DNA of 64,000 nucleotides from Phaonia tiefii. Taxonomy: Eukaryota > Arthropoda > Insecta > Diptera > Muscidae. The notes under the pieces are model-generated. The model worked only from the letters and a program-made list of their open reading frames with translations. It ran no database searches and had not been told where the DNA came from. Position 1 is the stretch's first letter. Each line of letters begins with the position of its first letter. The stretch lies in NCBI GenBank assembly GCA_963931995.1, contig OZ008370.1, forward strand, positions 196,109,237-196,173,236, given 5' to 3'. Positions 1-12,510 of this stretch are shown here, piece by piece. The translations under genes were made by a program, and so were the position numbers.

Positions 1-870
1 ATATATAGGTACAAAAATTGGCATAGCAAGTTGATGCCAAAATTTTGATCAGTACCAAATTTTATTAAGGTCGGTTATGATTTATTGGAGATATCGAGTC
101 GGCAAACTGCAAATACCCCCAACTTTTGTATGGGAGGTACGAAACTGGGCGTGGCACAATAGTCAGTTATGAATTAAACAGTAGCATATAGCAAAATATT
201 GCCTAGTACCGATTTTTATTAAGATCGGTTGTAGTTTACGAGATTATCGTGTCGATCAACCGGTCATCCGCCCAATTTGTGTATTGGAGGTACCAGAGTG
301 GGCGTGGCAAAACAGCTCATTTTCAATAGGCGTGTTATATTTCACTAAATATTGACTAGCACAAATTTTCATAAAGATCGGTTCAGTTTTGTGGGACTTC
401 TCGTGCCGAACACCCAGACGGCCAAACAACTTTTGTATGGGAGGTACCACAATGGGCGTGGAAAAATCACCCTTGTTTTAATCGGTGATTGGTGTTTGAT
501 AACGTGAAGCCTTATACCTAATTTCATTAAGGTCGGAAGTGTTTCACGAGATTTATCGGATTGACAACCCGAACGAACACCCTGTTTTGTATGGGAGGTA
601 CCAGAATGGGCGCGGCAATCTAGCCCATTTCCTCCAGTTAACTAGGCATTTGCAGATTATTAACCGGCGTGAGAGTTGAAGCTAATCACATCTACCAGAA
701 GAAAGGTTTGAAAGAAATATGATTTTGTGCTAAATGGGTCGATTAGTATGGGAGGTACCAGAAGGGGTGTGGTCACAACGCCCATTTTCAATCCCAAACT
801 CAAAATTGGCAAATAATAGTCACTGACAAAATTTCATTGTGATCTGTAAAGATTTACGGCAGTTATCGTG
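1..870. repeat. ~154-bp tandem repeat array, about 5.5 units
   Basis: The landmark TATGGGAGGTACCAGAATGG recurs, with substitutions, at 129, 282, 436, 590 and 747, a spacing of 153-157 bp. Each copy is followed by GGGCGTGGC and preceded by a diverged block containing AAGATCGGTT and a TTATCG motif. Position 1 already lies inside a unit, so the array continues to the left. It ends in a CAGACAGACAGACGGACATGG tract (about 880-910), a sequence style common at the ends of dispersed fly repeats. No coding capacity is seen. Confidence 0.85.
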
Positions 871-1360
871 TTGACCAGCCAGCCAGACAGACAGACAGAC
901 GGACATGGCTCAAACGTCTTAAAAAGTCCTAAAACGAATTTCGCCCAAAGATACTAAGGGTCTAATATGGCTCCTTCTATGGGTGAGGGTTTAAACATAA
1001 GTTTTAGCTTATTGATAATCACTTTAAATGTTTATTTACAAGTTTTTAACTGAAAAGCTCTCAACTGGTGAAAAACGTTCTCTTGCACAATAGCCGCGCA
1101 CACTTAGCGTTGCCTCACCGATGGCCATTCATGACGTGTACAGTTTCCTGTCTAATCTCTTTACATAATAGATTTTTAAGTCTTGCATGCGTTACTCGTG
1201 CTGCTATCAAGCTGCTCGAGTTACTCGTTTGTGGCGAACAAGAGCTTGCGGACACAAGCTCTCATCTAACTCACGGACGCCTGCGCGTTTTTATTTCTAT
1301 CTCGATCGTGCTCTCGAGTCGTATAGTTTCAATGTATTTTTTTACATCTCACAGCTAAAG
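871..1360. other. Non-repetitive, relatively GC-rich stretch
   Basis: After the satellite tail, 1060-1340 is noticeably richer in CG dinucleotides than its surroundings. It holds two overlapping open frames of 96 and 78 codons with no recognisable domain. It could be a relic of a retroelement terminal region, but no matching partner was found in the window. No gene is called. Confidence 0.35.
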
Positions 1361-1361
1361 T

Positions 1362-2368
1362 GCACTGAAAGAAAAAGCTTCCTCATTTTCCAACCTACGA
1401 CATATTTCATAGAATTGATGTAGAACATTTCATCAATCTTTCATCCATATTTCATCAATAGTTTACGTTGATTCAACTAGAGCGTTACATCAAGTTGATG
1501 TAATTTTTTTTCTCAATTTAATGTAAGTTTGGCATCAAGTTGAAGTAAATTTTTCACCATTTTGATGTAAATTATTTATCAAATTGCTTTAAATTTTTCG
1601 TGAATTAGATTTAAGGTGTGGCCGTCGGTGGCGCAATGGTTAGTGTACGCGCCCCTTGTACATGAGACCCTGGGTTCGATCCCTGCTCGGACCACCTTCA
1701 ATTTCTTTCGGCGGCGGTCAACTCGCATAGTGAATTTAGCCATGAAAAAGCTTCTCAAAATTCCATTCGGAATCGGTGCAAAAACTGTAGGTCCCAATCA
1801 GTGATCATAAAACTAAAAAGCGCACAGCTCACTGGTTGTGAGAAGCTCTCTCCAGTTCCTTCACGGGATGTAATGGTAAACTATTAATTTTTTTTTAGAT
1901 TTAAGGTTGTCATCAATTTAATGAAAGTTTCTCGTCAATTTGATGTAAATTGGTGATACTTTTTATGTAAATTGTTTGTTAAGGAGTAGCCAAACCCTTT
2001 GCCCTATATTTCAACGTAAAAATTCCACAAGAACAGGATATAAGACCACATCAAAAATGCTCATCGCGTGGACAATATATATTCTGTCCAAGGCATTATT
2101 TCTTATTATGTACTTATTTTCAATTTTCACAACTTTTTCGTTTTAGCTGTAATTTTTCAATAGTATGTCAATATTTTTAATCGGTCCCACTATATATTTC
2201 CAAATTCCAATGATGAAGATTGATGTTACAAAGATCATCAATTCAATGAAGAAACGCACATCCTTCAAATTGAAGAATATTTTCATTGAAGTGATGAAAT
2301 CACTTCAATGAAGAAGAATTGATGAACATCTATCGTCGATTTTATGTATAGATTTTCTTCCGGTGTGC
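1362..2368. mobile_element. Possible TIR element with internal ATCAA/TTGATG repeats
   Basis: The left edge reads GCACTGAAAGAAAA (1362-1375). The right edge (2353-2368) is, on the other strand, GCACACCGGAAGAAAA, so the ends form a weak inverted repeat. Between them lie many short units of the form TCAATTTGATGTAAAT (1400-1605 and 1905-1985) and a small hairpin at about 2281-2315 (TTCATTGAAGTGAT and its complement). A SINE sits inside (1618-1896). The repeats are clear. The boundaries, and the idea that this is one element, are inference. Confidence 0.4.
1618..1896 (+). mobile_element. tRNA-derived SINE, full-length copy with target-site duplication
   Basis: The first ~79 nt (1618-1696) look like a tRNA: GTGGCCG at the 5' end can pair with CGGACCAC at the 3' end. 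There is an A box-like TGGCGCAATGG (from about 1628) and a B box GGGTTCGATCCC (1672-1683), the internal RNA polymerase III promoter. The tRNA-unrelated body carries the family landmarks CGGCGGTCA, AGCCATGAAAAAGCTTCTC, GGTGCAAAAACTGTAGGTCC and GAGAAGCTCT. It ends in a T-run. The 13-bp sequence TTAGATTTAAGGT flanks both sides (1605-1617 and 1895-1907), a hallmark of LINE-driven insertion. This is the best-preserved reference copy in the window. Confidence 0.9.
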
Positions 2369-2480
2369 AGCGTCTTTTTGTTTTTGTTTTCCGTATTACG
2401 GCTCGTGTCAAGCTGTGAGCATGCATTTACAATGCCTGATATAAAGACAAAGACAAATCTTTCAATAAAGATAACTTATT

Positions 2481-2576
2481 TATTAAAAATCTCAATAATT
2501 TATTAAAAAGCTCATTCATGTATTAAAAAGCTCACTAACTTATTAAAAAGCTCTCTAGTTTGTTAAAAAGCTAAGG
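2481..2576. repeat. 20-bp tandem repeat, 5 units
   Basis: TATTAAAAAGCTC-type units start at 2481, 2501, 2521, 2541 and 2561, exactly 20 bp apart. The first reads TATTAAAAATCTC and the last TGTTAAAAAGCTA, so variation increases toward the edges. Confidence 0.85.
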
Positions 2577-3987
2577 TCAAAGCTTTTTGTTCCTGTTCAC
2601 ACTATGAACGTTTGAAAGTTTTCCATGATATTTTTGGTTTAGACATTAAATTGAAATCAACATTTAATAATTATTAATTTTTCCCCAAAATGCTTGTGTC
2701 CCCCATTAGACAAGAATTCCTGGCATTTCGCAGTACTTAATATTTAAACCAGTTTGCCCATTCTTTTTGATATATATCTTAAACGACTGCCCCTTTCGAA
2801 TTTATAAAATTCTTTAATGACTTCCTTTTCACTATCACATCAAGTTACACGCTCATATCTTATTTTGTTTATTTCGAAAATTATTTCTTCCCATTATATA
2901 AATAGGTTTTTGATAAATTTCTGATGACTTTAAATTAATAAATTAAATGGGGCGTAATTAAAACAGAAAATCTCATTAACGTATCGTTGGTTGATGGCGG
3001 AATTTCTTAATAGCTTTATAATCAAAGTCGCACCAAATCAACACCTTGTTAAGTACAGAGTTTTGGGACTCTATAACAGGCTCTGCAAGGAGACCCGTGT
3101 GTTTAATAATATAAACAACATTTTTAATTATAATACCGCATAAATCAGTACATACTTATATTGTTATCAGTTAAAAAATATCTTTTTTTTTGGGTACAAT
3201 TTTGTTTTTTTTTTTATTGTGAGTTACAAGCCAGACTCACACGTAGTTTAATGAAAATTATTATTAATAATTATGATAATAACCATGAACTTTACATTAT
3301 GCAAAAGCAATAAATTATAAAAAAAAACAACAACACAATATTATAAAGAACTTGTGATTATTATTAATAATAAATGCATTACACTGAAGACTGAAATAGC
3401 ATTTTTTTCAGGGTTAACTATAAGAATAAAAAAATAAAATATAAAACCAACACCTGTAACGTTGAATGAAAACTTGTAATGCAAAATCTTACTGAAATAA
3501 AATACAACTGCTTGAAATACTAGAAATGCCAGAGGATTTAAAAAAATACATTAATTTAGTTTAGTATATGGTCAATGATGTAAATGAGTTAAATCACAAA
3601 TGTTCAAAGCTAATGTGGAGTATTTGTTATTATGGGAAATATTAGATTTGTCATTAAGGCAGTAAACAAATTAAATATCTAGCTATCAAGTCTGAGTCAT
3701 TGCCATGCAATTCTGATCAGAGATTCCAAGAAGAATTCATGCAAATTGCAAATATTCGCGATAGAACAAACAATGAACTAAAGCATGACTTCTGAATCAG
3801 TATCTAGCAGAGGAAGGCGGTAATTTGGATCTAATTAAAGGTTTCTTTGCCAACAGCTAATGACAGTATAAAATAAAACAGCAAACGGCAACAACAATAG
3901 CACAAATAACATGTGTTGCAAGACACATACATACTTACTGACATACTCACATTGGATCAAAGTTTTGTTTCGTTGAAATATGACATC

Positions 3988-4076
3988 AAGTTTGTTTTCT
4001 AAGTCTTTTGTATTGTCAGTTTGCGAAATTTCTCTGTAAATGATTTATAAAGTTTGTGTTCTAAGTCTTTTGTTTC
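3988..4076 (+). repeat. Two adjacent copies of the dispersed TCTAAGTCTTTTG motif
   Basis: AAGTTTGTTTTCTAAGTCTT (3988-4007, continuing TTGT) and AAGTTTGTGTTCTAAGTCTT (4050-4069, continuing TTGTTTC) are two variants 62 bp apart. They belong to a motif found about fourteen times in the window, whose best copies read GTGTCTTAAGTCTTTTG. Confidence 0.6.
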
Positions 4077-4707
4077 AACAAACACATGAATCAGCCAGCT
4101 GCTGTTGATTTCTTATATTCATCTAAATTTATGTTAAAATATACATTCAGTCATTCACTGTAAAAAATTAAAACACTCTTGTGAAATGTGAACACAACAG
4201 ATTACTTGACAGCTCATCTATTTACACTCCTTTGACATGTGTCTGCAGAGTTTTGTATTTTAAAATAAAAAAAAATAAAATGAAAAAAAACACATCTAAA
4301 GGACTTTTCACTAGTCCTTTTATTTGATCTTGATCCTTTTTATTCCTCTGTCTTTAAGCTTTGATGGCCAATATAAAAAAGGTGGCAGTCATTTTTGGAA
4401 CTTAACACATTGTTTCCTCTCCTCAAAGACTCTCACTCATTTCATTTTCTAACCATAAACTGCCAAACCCAAAAGCTATTTTTGGTTATCAGACAAGAGA
4501 CGACTGCAGCAAAAAAAAAAAAACCCTTGTCAAATAAAAATTTCGACACAAATGATGTTGCTTAGTTTGATGTATATATCCGGTGGTGGTAACTAAACTT
4601 ATTGGCCACCACAAAAGGGTTAGACAGTGCAGACAGCGGGTTCCCAAACAGGTGCTTTTCTCTTGGCTATAGTATGCCCAAAAAGACCAACGCATATGAT
4701 GGCTTAG

Positions 4708-4740
4708 ACATTTAGCTTATTGACCCAATAAGCTAAATGT
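4708..4740. repeat. Perfect 15-bp hairpin
   Basis: ACATTTAGCTTATTG, a 3-base loop ACC, then the exact complement CAATAAGCTAAATGT. The arms are too short for an animal microRNA precursor. No T-run follows and no role is evident. Confidence 0.8.
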
Positions 4741-5584
4741 GTGGCTTTTGTTGTTGTTGTTGTTCCACTCTCAAAGTTGTTGATGTTGCTGTCTATAAAG
4801 TTGGCCGGAGGTTCTTACAAATTATAAAAGTTGTGCCTTTTCTTCGGCCACTTCAATTTGAAGTGGCATTTAAAGCTTAAACATTTATTGAGGTTCTAAG
4901 TCATTTAAGTCATTTGCTTTGTCGTTTCTACTATGGCTTGGCAAGAAAGCAAGAGTTTCCATTGAGACTTTATACAATTTTATTTAGTTGTTGCTTCCAA
5001 AGAACAACGCCCTTTTGCAACACGATATTTTTTGGTGGCCTTGAGCTCATGCAGATAGCAGTAGCCTTCTTCTTTTGTGTGTCTTAAAATTAGAAATTCT
5101 TTGCCTTGAAAATTCAAGTTGAATTATCAAAAATTAGTTCGTTATGTTGACTTGTAGGTTTTTAGGCCTTAAACCAATTTCAGCAGCTGTCTTGAAGATG
5201 TTTTGTTGCGAACATAAAACTTTATTAGATCAGAAATTGCTTTTGCGTAACGAAAAATAAAAACAAAAACCACAGAGCTGAAACCTCGAAAGTATATGGT
5301 CTTTAATTACAAACCAATAGGAAAAGAAGATAATAAAATTAAATAAGACGTAAAGTTAGTGAAGGTCTGCTAAGGAAATAATTAAAGTTAAAGGGAATTT
5401 TTGAGAGTTCATCAGAGGTTTCTTCATTGAAACTAATGTATATTGTTTAACTTCTAAGAGAGCTAAGTTTGTTGGTATAAAAGGTGTGATTTGTTAAAAA
5501 AATATTTAGTTTTTAAGCAGCTGCTCGGGTTATCTGGAAAATTCAAATATATTGTTGTTATTCGTTTAGAATAGAGTGACATAA

Positions 5585-5915
5585 CTTTAGCTAGATTTAT
5601 TTAAAATACCAAAATTTAGCTTTAGTTAAATGAATTGTTCATTAGTTAAATGAATTGTTCTTGCTTGAGAGGCTACAAAACCAATAAGTTATTTGTGGCT
5701 AAAAATAAATCTAAGTTTAAATATTCTGAATCCTGGAGGAGTCGAAAAACGATTTGTAAAAGTAGCACGGTTGAAATCCCAAAATTTACTTATTATGAAA
5801 TTTTAGTTTAATGATTTTTTCGTGCTTGAGAGGCTATAATACCGATAAATAAGTAGTAGCCAAAAATAAAACTGAGATCAAATACTTTATTTTCTTGAGG
5901 AGTCGAAAAACGAAT
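5585..5915. repeat. Tandem duplication, ~161-bp period
   Basis: Two diverged units share GCTTGAGAGGCTA (about 5663 and 5824) and GGAGTCGAAAAACGA (about 5738 and 5899), both 161 bp apart. Both units also share a TTTAGTTTAATGA-like start. Confidence 0.7.
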
Positions 5916-7203
5916 TTTGAATTTTGCTCTTGCCATCCACAGTTTCTTGTCTGAGATTTTTTTAAAGATAGATAGTATTAACAATTTTGATATAAAATTT
6001 GATTACTATAATAATTGAATCGCTGATTGCAGAAACTACACAAGTCAATACATTAAAATTTTTGGAAAATGGAAAAACTGATTAATTACCCAGTTTGAAA
6101 ATTTGTCTTGAAGACATTGTCAGTAGAATTTCCTTAGTACAATGTCAGTAGGTGCTGAAACTTTATATAAGACATGTTCGTGACATGTCACTAGTTTTGC
6201 CTTACGTGACTTAAAGTGTGAATGGGCTAGCAAGCTATGTAAGATAGTCCTATTGACTATGTAAGACAGTCCTATTGATTTGTCAGCATTATTTCTGTCT
6301 GACTCTTTCTAATGCCAATGCTGAAACAGAAGTCTTTATATTTTGTCAATAGCGAGTCATGGGTATAGAATTTCAAGTTATTAAGAAAACATAAAACTGA
6401 AAATTTTATATTTGAATTGTATCGTATATCATAAACTTTCAGAATAAATTTCAAAAATATTTGAAAATTATGTGAAATGAAGTACATATGCACATTTTCA
6501 GGGAATTATATGTATACATACTTATGTATATCGTCACCTAAAATACGAAAAGACGTAACAACATTTCCGTCATTTTACAGGAGAGGCAAAAAATAGTTAG
6601 ATATAGAATCGGAATTTTGTGAATAAAATTGCCATTATGAATCGTAGCTGTCTAAACATTTGTGGGGATATATAGTTTAGTCAATTGTAAGTATATATAC
6701 ATCGAAATTTTATAAAAAATTACAGTTGAAAGAAAAAACGTGGATTTATCAAAAACTTCATCTATTTAATCCTTTTAATAAAATCGTTGATTTTGAACTT
6801 AGGTGTTTAAAAATATCTCAGATCGGGTATTTTAGTCAAACACACCCTAATCAATCAGAAAGACAATTTTGGAATTTGTTGTTACGTCATTTTGGATTTT
6901 AGATGACGATATGTATGTATATAAATGCATGTGCCCATGTGCGGATCGGCATGTCAGCAGTGGCTCTGCCATCACACTTCATAGTCACTGATGATGTCTT
7001 TAGGAAGTTTATTTACATTTTTATTATTTTTTTAAGTCTGTACAACTACAGTTGGACTTCAAATTTAGCAATTAATGTATTTTACATAAAATGACCAAGG
7101 GGCCCCAGAGTAAATTTAAAACTGTTGTCGACACTCAATGAGAAAAATATCAGCTCTTGTGGTTTTTTTCAATCAGCGATTCAATTACAGAATTAACCAC
7201 TAC
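5916..7203. other. AT-rich intronic DNA without recognised genes
   Basis: Only a short tandem pair (TATGTAAGATAGTCCTATTG and TATGTAAGACAGTCCTATTG, about 6237-6280) stands out. Open frames are under 75 codons and have no recognisable content. Confidence 0.55.
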
Positions 7204-7341
7204 TGCCCCGGAATTCTGTAACTTTTTAACGACAAACTCGGTAGCTAAATTGTCAAAATTAATAAAATTACAATACAAAATTGTAGAATTTTGTCAACTA
7301 AACTACCGATTTTTGTCATTAAAAAATTACAGAATTGCCGT
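7204..7341. mobile_element. Foldback MITE family 1, copy 1
   Basis: The left part has CCCCGGAATTCTGTAAC and CTCGGTAGCTAAATTGTCAA. The right part repeats them inverted as TTGTCAACTAAACTACCGAT and GTTACAGAATTG-like sequence. Two relatives lie near 20.8 and 21.2 kb. No coding capacity and no defined target duplication. Confidence 0.65.
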
Positions 7342-7359
7342 GTAGGTTAAGTTGTCTTC

Positions 7360-7775
7360 TCGAAAAGTTCGTGTCTTAAATCTTTCGGTTTCGAAGTTCA
7401 ATGCAATATTTTGAGTGATTTATATTTTGTAACATATTTTTAGGGATAAGAAAAATTCTGTATAGTGTTTGCTGCTTCAGTCTGTATCTCTTTAAAAAGG
7501 TTCGTGTCTTAAGACTTGTCTATAGATTTAAGGGCAAATTTTTGAGTGTCTTATAATTTTTTTGTAACATTAACATTTTTTTGTAACATTGATGATAAGA
7601 ACAAGTTTTTTACCGCGTTTGTTGCTTAATGGTTTATCTTGCCAAAAAGGTACGTGTCTTAAGTCTTTTGGTTATGAAGTTGAGTCTACATTTTTAAGTG
7701 GCTTATACCTTTTTCTAAAATTTTTTGAGAATAAGAAAGAGACTTCTTTATCGCTTTTGTTGCTTAAATCTAATA
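7360..7775 (+). repeat. Three ~140-bp tandem units led by the GTGTCTTAAGTCTTTTG motif
   Basis: Units begin at about 7364, 7497 and 7648 with TTCGTGTCTTAAATCTTT, TTCGTGTCTTAAGACTTG and TACGTGTCTTAAGTCTTTTG. Each continues through a diverged block with GAGTG.TTATA, TTTTGTAAC-like and ATAAGAA sequences. This is the only place where the dispersed motif is part of an obvious tandem array, so the array may show the parent unit of the scattered copies. Confidence 0.65.
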
Positions 7776-10290
7776 TTATTTTTATGTCAAAATACTTTCT
7801 TACATATGGATAAGTTGCAGTATGGTTTTCAATAATTTCCTGAATTATGCTTTTATATATTTTGATGTTTTTGTGCATTATAATGAGTTTGCTCATCAAA
7901 ATTAGATTTGCTTAAAGAATTTCTTCTTTGCTCGTTAACTTGACTTGTTGAAATTTACGAGAGCTATTTCGAATCAAAATAAATCCCGAAAAAAGCTCTA
8001 CCGGTTTTCAAGGTTATCCAGAGACTACCACACAATCTCAGCTAGCTCATCATCAACGGCGGTGGCAGCACCCATCGTCGCTATAGCAGACGGAACCGAC
8101 TACGAAACAACGGTATACTTATACCAAAAATATCCCAAATGAGAAAAAAACCGCTTAATGATACTTGGTTGTTTTTTTTTTAAATATTTTTTGGGAAGAG
8201 GGGCGGAGAGCTAATATAAATGCATACATATGTATAAATGCTAAAGTCAATGGGGCTTAAAAAGCTTGAACAGAGAGATGTCTGTCTGCCGGTTTAACCC
8301 GCTACCTGTCTGTCTGTGTTTACATATTAAACTGTATTGACATGAAGATGAACAGACACACGAAATGACGAGGAAACTTAACACATACACATATATAACA
8401 TAATGTTACGTCATATAATTTCGAGATCAAAAGAAGCTAAAGCCACAATGACAACAACAACAACAAAAACATCAATAACAATAATAACCACTCATGGTGT
8501 CATTTTTCATAGTTTAATGAAATGAGAAGAAATGAAAAAATAAAAATAAAAAATACAAATATGACGTCGAGCTGAAATGTAGAAACTGTTTTCAACAAAA
8601 ACGGGATCAACACAAAATGTGGTATAAAAAATGACATTTAAATTTTTGAACAAAATAAAGATTTATGAAATCGTTTTGCTTTTATTTCGATATTTGTCAA
8701 TTTAATTTAACTTCGCAGTAGTAAAATCTGGCAATGGGAAGAGGGTTGTTTTTGTTTTGCGTCAACCAGTTGCCAAAGTGGGTGTTGTTTGTTTTACGAT
8801 GTGGTTGGTCAACTGATTTCGGTTTTTATATCGTATTTCACTCTTCGCTCAAAGAGGTTTTAACTAAATCTATAGATTTATACTTGTTAACGAACTACAT
8901 GCTGATGTAAACCGTAATATAGGTCACAGCGAAGACGTCTCACAAAAAAGGGGTTATCTTGTTGTCTGCTTCGCTTTAAAAGTTAAATATAAAAAAAAAT
9001 CATCAGTTGTGTTTTGTTGCCGGGTCTGAGACGTAAATATGTACATACATGCATGTAATATATTTACTATTGATGATAATTTACGGTTTCGTATATGTAT
9101 ATTTGTATTTGTGTGTCTGCTAACTAGTATGTGTGTGCGAGTTTACAAAATATTCAGGTTTACGTCACAATCGAGATGCTAATTTTTGTAAGTGTTTGGT
9201 GTATTTTGTTTTGTTTTGTTTGACTTTACAAATTTCTGTTGTAATAGTAGTGAAATATAAACTGATGTGTTTGTGTTAATAATATTGATTATAGGTGTTT
9301 TGTTTTTTGAATATTGCTTTTGGATTTTGTAGGTTATTGGGGTGTTGTAATCTAACGGTTGACTACAATAGGGTCATTACAATTGCATAAAACAAAAGCC
9401 TTAAGTAACGAACATTTGATTATTGACATAGAGCGATATAAATCGGAACAATTAGCGGGGAGTAAAGTTCGGATGGGAGGATAGATGTATAAAATGGATG
9501 TAGTAAATATTTTGTACTTAATATTTCAAATTTCATTTCATTTATTCAGTCTACAGACAATATTTCCTTACAGACTAATTAAATTATTAAGAAGTAGTTT
9601 AAACTTATTCATTAAAAGCACAATTAGTAGTATGAATACCAATCTAAAAAGGACAGTAATAACCAAGTGAACGAGAAGGAGCATTAAACTGGATTAATAT
9701 CATAAGGCAGTGCAAGTCATGGTAGCTACTGTTAAACTGTATAATTAGTTTAAGAATTAGAGCATCATAAAAACAAAAGTATTCTTTGAAAGTGTTAAAA
9801 ACTGCACCGAAAAATGGTTAGAAATAGAGGTACCCAATATCAAATGAATTTAAATATTTGCAAATCATTAATTTGAGTATTCCTATGAAAAACTGCAACG
9901 AAATGATAGCTACACAGTGAGGGAAATTTAATAATAATCATATAGGAATCTTAGATTGCACTGAGAAAATCAACTAAAATCTACAAACTCGGAGATATTT
10001 TATACTGACTGAAGATATAATTGTCCTATCTGAGTACTTACCGAGTACTTGTCGAGCTACTAAGACGAGGTCGATTAATGTAAAAGCAGATCTGATATTT
10101 TTCCCAGGTTTTGTTATTCTGATTATTAGTTTATTCTGTTAGATGAGAACAGGTTCCATTTTCAACTTGTTTGCTTGGTTGTAAAATTTGGTTGCCATGT
10201 CGCCTATGTTAGCGGACTTATTATTGTTCGCAGTTATTTCTTTAATTTATTTTATTCTATTTGATACGAGAAATGCAATCTTTCATAGGT
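7776..10290. other. AT-rich intronic DNA without recognised genes
   Basis: A 65-codon frame at 7945-8142 has unusually balanced composition but no domain I recognise. One reverse copy of the CTTAAG motif (AAAACAAAAGCCTTAAGTAA, from 9389) is present. Nothing else stands out. Confidence 0.5.
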
Positions 10291-10297
10291 CTTACAC

Positions 10298-11290
10298 TAT
10301 TCCACAATTTTTTGCACAAAATACAGCAAATATAGTAATGGAATTTGGTTGTTGTGTACATGATAATGAGTATCACACATCAGTTGATTTAAATGCGCGT
10401 TGCATATGTAGGGTAGTAGCGCATATGATTTGGTAGGACAGTTTCCTTTTGACAGTCAGACAAGTTTCAAATTCAGTTTTTCTCAGATGAGAAGTCGGAT
10501 AGCGTATTTATGATCTCTGATGCGTATGAGTGATACATATTTTTTTCGGACATTCATTACTCATTCGCATTAGAACCCCCCCACTAGGCTGTTGGAATAA
10601 TCTAGTTTTTCAGAACATCGGATTCCGAGTTTTTATAAATCGGGCGGTCAAATAAAAATTTTCAAAAATAATACATAAATAGTTGAAAGTATATTCAGTT
10701 TAAAGAAAAATGCTCATTTGAAAACTGTTGTTTACAAAAATGTTCAAAATTTATATTTTCAACAGTCTTGTAATTTAGAGCGAGCTGGCTTTTTTCTATT
10801 CCACAATTTTTGTACAAAATAGAACGAGTGTAATAATGGAATTTGGTTGTTGTTTACATGACTATGCATACCACGCATCAGCTGATTTATATGCGCTTTG
10901 TATATGAAGGGTAGTTGCGCATCTGATTTGGGAAGATAGTTTTTTTCACACTTAGACAAGTTTCAAATTCAGCTCTCTGACAGTGAACTCATATGAGAAG
11001 TCAGATAGTGTAGTTTTGATCTCTGATTCGTATGAGTAATACATGTGGTTTCTGTCACTTATTACTCATTCGCAATAGAAACCCACCCCACTAGGGTGTT
11101 GAAATAATTGAGTATTTCAGAACATCGGATTCCAAGTTTTTATAAATCGGGCTGTCGAATAAAAATATGCAAAAATATTACATAAATAGTTGAAATTATA
11201 TTCAGTTTAAAGAAAAATGCTCATTTGGGAACTATTTCGGATAAAAGTTTATACTTTTTAACAGTCTTGTAATTTAGTGCGATTTGCCTT
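10298..11290. repeat. ~500-bp tandem duplication
   Basis: Two diverged units can be followed over their whole length: TATTCCACAAT (10298 and 10798), CAGAACATCGGATTCC (10611 and 11118) and AACAGTCTTGTAATTTAG (10761 and 11260), a period of 499-507 bp. Each contains a palindromic pair related to TGCGTATGAGTAAT and ATTACTCATTCGCA. Small indels account for the varying period. Confidence 0.8.
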
Positions 11291-12027
11291 TTTCGATTTA
11301 AACAAATTTGGGCAGAAGGAACTTTTTTAGGAATTGAACAATTTTGTGTTTGTTTGGACAATTTTATGATTTTAAGTATACTAAATGAATTTGTTCCCAA
11401 ACAATAGTAAAAAGATTTTGAACTTTGGCGAGTGAAAGCTTCTCAATGCATAAGTGTTCGTTTGAGATTTAAAATTCTACGTCATAATCAGGGAGTCTTT
11501 GAAACAGAAAACGTACATTTCAATGATTGTGCATGGCTGAACAGGTTAACAATGTAGTTGAGTGTTTTATTTAAACAACCAGTTATATTTTTCTTTACAT
11601 TTGTTGATGTTTTAGGGGTTTTTTTTTATCGACTTTCTTTTTGAGGCCATATGTTCTTTGTGAACCTTTTATTTATTTTAAACTTTATATTCTAATATTG
11701 TTTTATATTGTTATATTTTGTTTAAACAAAGAAATGATATATGTATATATAATTTACGTATTATCCAATACAATGCTGCAGTCTAAACTGTTGATGTTTG
11801 GAATCCGCGAATTCAACAATAATTTTGCCTGCAACAATACTCTGGTATCAAACCAAGAAACCTGGTTCCATCGAATCGCAAATCTGGTGAAAGAGACTAT
11901 TTAAAAATTCGCCTATTTAAAAAACCAGCATTCGGTTGTAGAACTGAAACTCGGTTACTGGTTTTCCGGTTATCCTGAGAGAATCAAGGAAAGAAAATTT
12001 TATTTTAAATACTCCTTTATAGAAATA

Positions 12028-12413
12028 TGGGGTCCGTGGTGCGTATGAATAATACATAATTTTGCCATCAATTAAGATTCATGCGTAGCAAATTCCAGCG
12101 TATTGTCAATAACCGTGTTTCATTACTACCTTGGTTTCCTTAATGGGATCGGAAAAAGCTTCTCACAATCAACAAACTGTCCATTTACATTGTGTATGAG
12201 TAATAAATAATTTGTACTCCAATTACTTCTTACGCAGCAGGATCCTCTTAGATAACCGAGATTAATTACAATCAGAAAGAGATTCTCTTGCGAGCACAGA
12301 GGAAATTCTTCTAATCGGAGATAAGTTCAGTTTAATTTGTAAACCTAACAAATTGGAGCCTACTTATAGGGAACCTCTGCTGCGTATGATTATTCATATT
12401 ATTCATACGCAGC
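12028..12413. repeat. Cluster of three TGCGTATGAGTAATAAA-type palindromes
   Basis: Three inverted pairs lie about 170-190 bp apart: GGTGCGTATGAATAAT with ATTCATGCGTAGCA (12038-12100), TGTGTATGAGTAATAAATAA with ATTACTTCTTACGCAGC (12191-12238), and GCTGCGTATGATTATT with ATTATTCATACGCAGC (12379-12413). The last is nearly a perfect palindrome. They belong to the family seen at 10.5-21.5 kb. Confidence 0.7.
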
Positions 12414-12510
12414 TTTACCCCTCATTGTACGATTATAACATCTGTATGTTAGACCGACTCACAAAATAAAGTTCCTTTTATCCATCCTTCAAAATGTACC
12501 TTGGTTTATT

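Larger units (their letters stand above)
2577..5580. other. AT-rich intronic DNA without recognised genes
   Basis: This stretch contains long A/T runs, a short GTTGTTGTTGTT tract near 4750, two copies of the CTTAAG-type motif and one perfect hairpin, listed separately. No ORF with recognisable similarity, no tRNA and no TIR element was seen. Confidence 0.6.

Noticed and set aside
1068..1423. Overlapping 96- and 78-codon plus-strand frames
   Set aside because: The frames overlap each other and have no recognisable content; the region is merely less AT-rich.
1618..1696. Possible genuine tRNA gene
   Set aside because: The head folds roughly like a tRNA, but it is followed by the SINE body and a target duplication and recurs with the same body elsewhere, so it is a SINE head.
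7945..8142. 65-codon frame with Ser/Ala-rich middle
   Set aside because: Looks more coding-like than its neighbours, but it is short, isolated, and has no recognised family, splice context or repeat support.
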